Below, in pieces: positions 6,750 through 8,945 of a stretch of 8,945 nucleotides of DNA. Each line of letters starts with the position of its first letter. Positions within the stretch are counted from its first letter, which is position 1. This DNA is from Nitrosomonadales bacterium (GTDB lineage: Bacteria; Pseudomonadota; Gammaproteobacteria; Burkholderiales; SG8-41), in contig VFLF01000943.1 of assembly GCA_009885185.1 (NCBI GenBank), positions 1 to 8,945 of the forward strand, read 5' to 3'. The notes under the pieces were generated by a model that did not search any database, had not been told where the DNA came from, and saw only the letters and a program-made list of their open reading frames with translations. A program made the translations under genes and the position numbers.

Positions 6750-7733
6750 TCCGGTTCGTATCCCCGCATCCAGCCCGCGCAACAACGGCAAACAAACATC
6801 AATCGTCGGCGTGGCAATGCCCAGTTCGCGTGCGAACGCCTGTGTTTGTCCAAGCAGCCCGTCGATTTCGAGCGACTTGCCCGCGAGCACGTCCTGCAAC
6901 GTGGAGGGTTTCGCGCCGGGCTTGCCGCGTGCGCGAATCGCCACTTGCTTCACGTTGACGTCGGCGCTCATGTCCCAGCCGAGCTTGCCGGCGACGGCGA
7001 TGGTTTCGCTGATGATGCCCATCGACACACCCACCAGTCCGTCGTCGTTGGCAACGCCCGCCGAATCCAGTCGCGTCAGTGAACACAGCGTGTTGTTCGA
7101 CGCGTTGTTGGCAAGTTTCTTGAACAGTTCGCGACGGATGTCGGCGCTGACCTCGGTTTCGATGCCGGTGCTTTTAACCAGATCGACGATGGTTTTCAGG
7201 CGCGCGCCGTTGGATAGGGAAAGATCGGGTTCGCCGAATACCCAGCGATTTTGATTGGAATTCACGATCACGCCGGGCGCCACAATTTCGTTGGGCGAAT
7301 ACACCACCGAACCGACCACGCGCTCGGGACGTATCTCGCGCCACAGCGCGCCGTCGGGATCAAGCAGCGACAGCGTGCCTTTGTTGCCGGGCAGCGCATG
7401 GTTAAACCACCAAGGTATGCCATTCAGCAAAAACACCGCGCAGCCGTCGGGCTTGATGAGTTTGCCGATGGCGGCGGCGGCGACGGACAGGGTTTGCGCT
7501 TTCAAGGCGACGAACACGATGTCCTGCAGCGGCAGGGTTGCGGCGTTGTCAGTGGCGGCGGCGGGCTTGCCGCCGACTTCCTTGCCGCTGACTTTGAGCG
7601 TGAGGCCGCGCTCGCGAATGGCCGCGAGCTGCGCGCCACGGGTGACCAGTGAGAGTTCGCAATTTTTTGCGGCGATCAATTGCGCGGCAAGATGGCCGCC
7701 CAGCGCGCCGGCGCCGAAGACACAGACTTTCAT
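6747..7733 (-). CDS. 2-dehydropantoate 2-reductase family protein (PanE/ApbA-like)
   Basis: A 328-residue NADP-dependent reductase of the ketopantoate reductase family, full length and probably cytoplasmic. PanE reduces 2-dehydropantoate to pantoate in pantothenate and CoA synthesis. The N-terminus has the dinucleotide motif GAGALGG at residues 7-13. Residues expected for catalysis are present by comparison with the E. coli enzyme: Asn104 in LLNGIP, Lys206 in FKKLANN, Ser277 in KPSTLQD and Glu289 in LEIDGLLG. The start ATG (7731-7733) has an AGGA Shine-Dalgarno sequence seven bases upstream (7741-7744 on the plus strand). The gene ends with TAG. The GIPWWF motif is shared with paralogs of uncertain substrate found beside true PanE in many proteobacteria, so the pantoate role is likely but not certain. 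No other pantothenate gene is nearby. Confidence 0.88.
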   Translation of the reverse strand: MKVCVFGAGALGGHLAAQLIAAKNCELSLVTRGAQLAAIRERGLTLKVSGKEVGGKPAAATDNAATLPLQDIVFVALKAQTLSVAAAAIGKLIKPDGCAVFLLNGIPWWFNHALPGNKGTLSLLDPDGALWREIRPERVVGSVVYSPNEIVAPGVIVNSNQNRWVFGEPDLSLSNGARLKTIVDLVKSTGIETEVSADIRRELFKKLANNASNNTLCSLTRLDSAGVANDDGLVGVSMGIISETIAVAGKLGWDMSADVNVKQVAIRARGKPGAKPSTLQDVLAGKSLEIDGLLGQTQAFARELGIATPTIDVCLPLLRGLDAGIRTG

Positions 7734-7766
7734 GAGGAGTTCCTGACTACGATTGAAGGAGGGCGC

Positions 7767-7772
7767 ATTTTA
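7767..7772 (-). promoter_or_regulatory. Candidate -10 element for the reductase gene
   Basis: Read on the minus strand this is TAAAAT, about 34 bp before the reductase start codon, in a CGCTAAAATGCGCC context typical of proteobacterial -10 sites. No good -35 hexamer lies at standard spacing, so the call rests on the -10 match and position. The same 113-bp divergent gap (7734-7846) also holds a 6-bp GCGCGG/CCGCGC hairpin at 7795-7816 and must carry the promoter of the divergent exported protein. Confidence 0.3.
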
Positions 7773-7846
7773 GCGGATAACTTGCTTCACGCCCGCGCGG
7801 CGTCTAAGCTCCGCGCTGTTTGCAACGGAATGACAGGCTGTCGGTG

Positions 7847-8536
7847 ATGCGGGGAATAGTAAGGTGTGTTTGGTGGTTCGCGTTGTGGGCGCTGGCGGGC
7901 GCCGCACCGGCGCACGCGCAGTCGGAATTCATCACCATGGAAACCTCGCTCCCCGCTGCGGCCTATGCGTCGTTCGCGCTGGCCGCCGACAGTAAAAGCT
8001 TTGCACCGGACAGCGCCGAAAACAAGGGGATGCTGGATAAGGGTTTCGGTGTTCCGATGCGCGTGCAGCAGGTGCATGACCGGCATGTGCAGATCGTGTC
8101 CCCATCGACCAAATTGCTGCTGACGGCGCCGTTCGGCTGGCGCGGATTCGATGATGGCAAGCGCACGCGGCTATTTACACCCACCGGTAACATCGGCATT
8201 ACGTTTCAGTCGCTGCCGCTGGAGGGCTTTACCGATTGGGATGACGTGCGCGGGAAGGTATGGAATCTTGCGCGCCAGACCGCAGAGGCGCGCGCCAAAA
8301 AAGATCCGCGTTATCAGGCGCGGCTGATCCGGCTGGCCGACGGCACCTTCGGCATGCGCGAAACCAATATCAACGAAGGCGACGCGGGACCGTATTCCTC
8401 GGTGATTCTGTTCCGCCCGCATCCCAGCGATCCGAAGCTCGCGATACGCATGAACCTGTATACACCGATTGAGGAATTCGAGCGCTTTCTCGGACTGGCG
8501 GGACTGCTGCTGCGCGATATGCAGGCGGTCAAGTAA
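7847..8536 (+). CDS. Exported protein of unknown function
   Basis: A 229-residue protein that I do not recognise. ATG 7847 begins a clear signal peptide (RGIVRCVWWFALWALAG, then AHA|QS near residue 24), so the product is likely periplasmic. In-frame TTG 7820 and GTG 7844 are alternatives but would lengthen the region before the signal. The Shine-Dalgarno sequence is weak (ACAGG, about 10 bases upstream). The mature part is soluble with no further membrane segment. Recognisable stretches are LLLTAPFGWRGFDDGKRTRLF, FGMRETNINEGDAGPYSS and the C-terminal YTPIEEFERFLGLAGLLLRDM. The middle stretch (APFGW, then charged residues and short strands) loosely recalls PsbP/Mog1-like or DUF1795-type domains, but this is only an impression. 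It is divergent from the reductase gene and is followed at once by a repeat element, so it is probably a single-gene transcript. Composition and codon use look native. Confidence 0.75.
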   Translation: MRGIVRCVWWFALWALAGAAPAHAQSEFITMETSLPAAAYASFALAADSKSFAPDSAENKGMLDKGFGVPMRVQQVHDRHVQIVSPSTKLLLTAPFGWRGFDDGKRTRLFTPTGNIGITFQSLPLEGFTDWDDVRGKVWNLARQTAEARAKKDPRYQARLIRLADGTFGMRETNINEGDAGPYSSVILFRPHPSDPKLAIRMNLYTPIEEFERFLGLAGLLLRDMQAVK

Positions 8537-8537
8537 G

Positions 8538-8650
8538 GTAGGTTGGCGGCGAGCGCGGCGAACCCCCACGCTGCCATATCGCGATCAGCCGCCTTTATGT
8601 GCATCCAACGAGTGGTTGTGTTGGGCTTCGCAGGCTCAGCGCCAACCTAC
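8538..8650. repeat. MITE-like element with terminal inverted repeats
   Basis: The left end (8538-8569) starts GTAGGTTGGCG, then GAGC, then GCGAA and CCCCCA. The right end (8619-8650), read on the opposite strand, starts GTAGGTTGGCG, then TGAGCC, then GCGAAGCCCAACA. The outer 11 bp are identical and the inner arms match with small changes. The right-hand arm resembles a GTAGGTTGG-type intergenic repeat I recognise from many betaproteobacterial genomes. The core (8570-8618) has no reading frame worth noting. The element fills nearly the whole gap between the stop of the exported protein (8536) and the stop of the dehydrogenase (8659). Its transcript would fold into a long stem and could act as a shared 3' structure for these convergent genes. 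No target-site duplication is evident. Confidence 0.65.
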
Positions 8651-8656
8651 AATTAA

Positions 8657-8945
8657 CTATCCCCTGCCAGCGTAGGGCATCTTCGTCGCCATTACCATCA
8701 GGTGATAGATGTTCACTTCGGGCGGCTGGCTGGCCATGAACAGCACCGAGCGCGCCACGTCTTCGCAGGTAATCATCGGTTCGGGCGCGACGGTACCGTT
8801 GGCCTGCTTCACGCCTTTGGCCATGCGTGAGGCGAGGGTGGACATGGCGTTACCGACATCGACCTGACAGCACGCGATATCGTACTTGCGGCCATCGAGC
8901 GCGATAGTGCGAGTCAAGCCCGATACGCCGTGTTTGGTGGCGGTG
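8657..8945 (-). CDS. Short-chain dehydrogenase/reductase (SDR), C-terminal part
   Basis: The last 96 codons of an SDR-family NAD(P)-dependent oxidoreductase that enters from the right edge. The frame is open to base 8945. The visible N-terminal residues [13 protein letters not shown] fit the segment containing the catalytic Lys of the YxxxK motif. The Tyr codon lies across the window edge, and its only visible base (C on the minus strand) is consistent with [12 protein letters not shown] follows at the position of the usual P-G motif after the central sheet strand, and [15 protein letters not shown] fits the late helix common in SDRs. The protein ends PYAGRG followed by TAG at 8657-8659. An internal start at 8917 would miss the active-site segment and is not real. 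The cofactor-binding half and any substrate clue are outside the window. Confidence 0.9.
   Translation of the reverse strand, partial: TATKHGVSGLTRTIALDGRKYDIACCQVDVGNAMSTLASRMAKGVKQANGTVAPEPMITCEDVARSVLFMASQPPEVNIYHLMVMATKMPYAGRG

Noticed and set aside
6743..7746. Several plus-strand frames opposite the reductase gene
   Set aside because: They are shadows: the minus strand encodes a full-length ketopantoate reductase family protein with its binding and catalytic motifs in order.

Overview
This window looks like part of a Pseudomonadota chromosome, most likely a betaproteobacterium or a related gammaproteobacterium. The reasons are the GC-rich coding sequence, a NodT-type outer-membrane efflux factor, Sec-type signal peptides on several exported proteins, and two short GC-rich intergenic repeats of kinds common in those classes. 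The genus cannot be read from the sequence. No RNA gene, CRISPR array, insertion sequence or origin was seen.

Layout. From 1 to 1295 (+) is the 3' part of a NodT/OprM-family outer-membrane efflux gene that enters from the left. It is followed by a small DUF423 membrane protein (1350-1727) and a REP-like palindrome (1739-1773). At 1827-2987 is an exported alpha/beta hydrolase of the homoserine acetyltransferase (MetX) fold, cut by one in-frame amber codon just after its nucleophile motif; the rest of the reading frame is intact. The 354-bp gap 2988-3341 holds a hairpin, an AT-rich tract with a Fur-box-like palindrome, a second small inverted repeat and a candidate promoter. It leads to a 308-residue outer-membrane beta-barrel protein of autotransporter type with no passenger (3342-4268). 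A strong intrinsic terminator (4301-4332) separates that gene from a 773-residue exported caspase-family protease with an N-terminal beta-propeller (4395-6716). On the minus strand, convergent with the caspase gene, is a ketopantoate reductase family gene (6747-7733). Divergent from it is an exported protein of unknown function (7847-8536). A 113-bp MITE-like element with terminal inverted repeats (8538-8650) follows, and then the 3' part of a short-chain dehydrogenase on the minus strand (8657 to the right edge).

How the genes relate. Most are single housekeeping or accessory genes with no evident shared pathway. The exception is the central block 3120-6716. There, an AT-rich, possibly iron-regulated promoter region precedes a passenger-less outer-membrane barrel and a periplasmic or secreted propeller-caspase, both co-oriented and both carrying signal peptides. 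This is the best candidate for an undescribed envelope-associated system, but a functional link rests only on adjacency and shared export, and the terminator between them argues against simple co-transcription.
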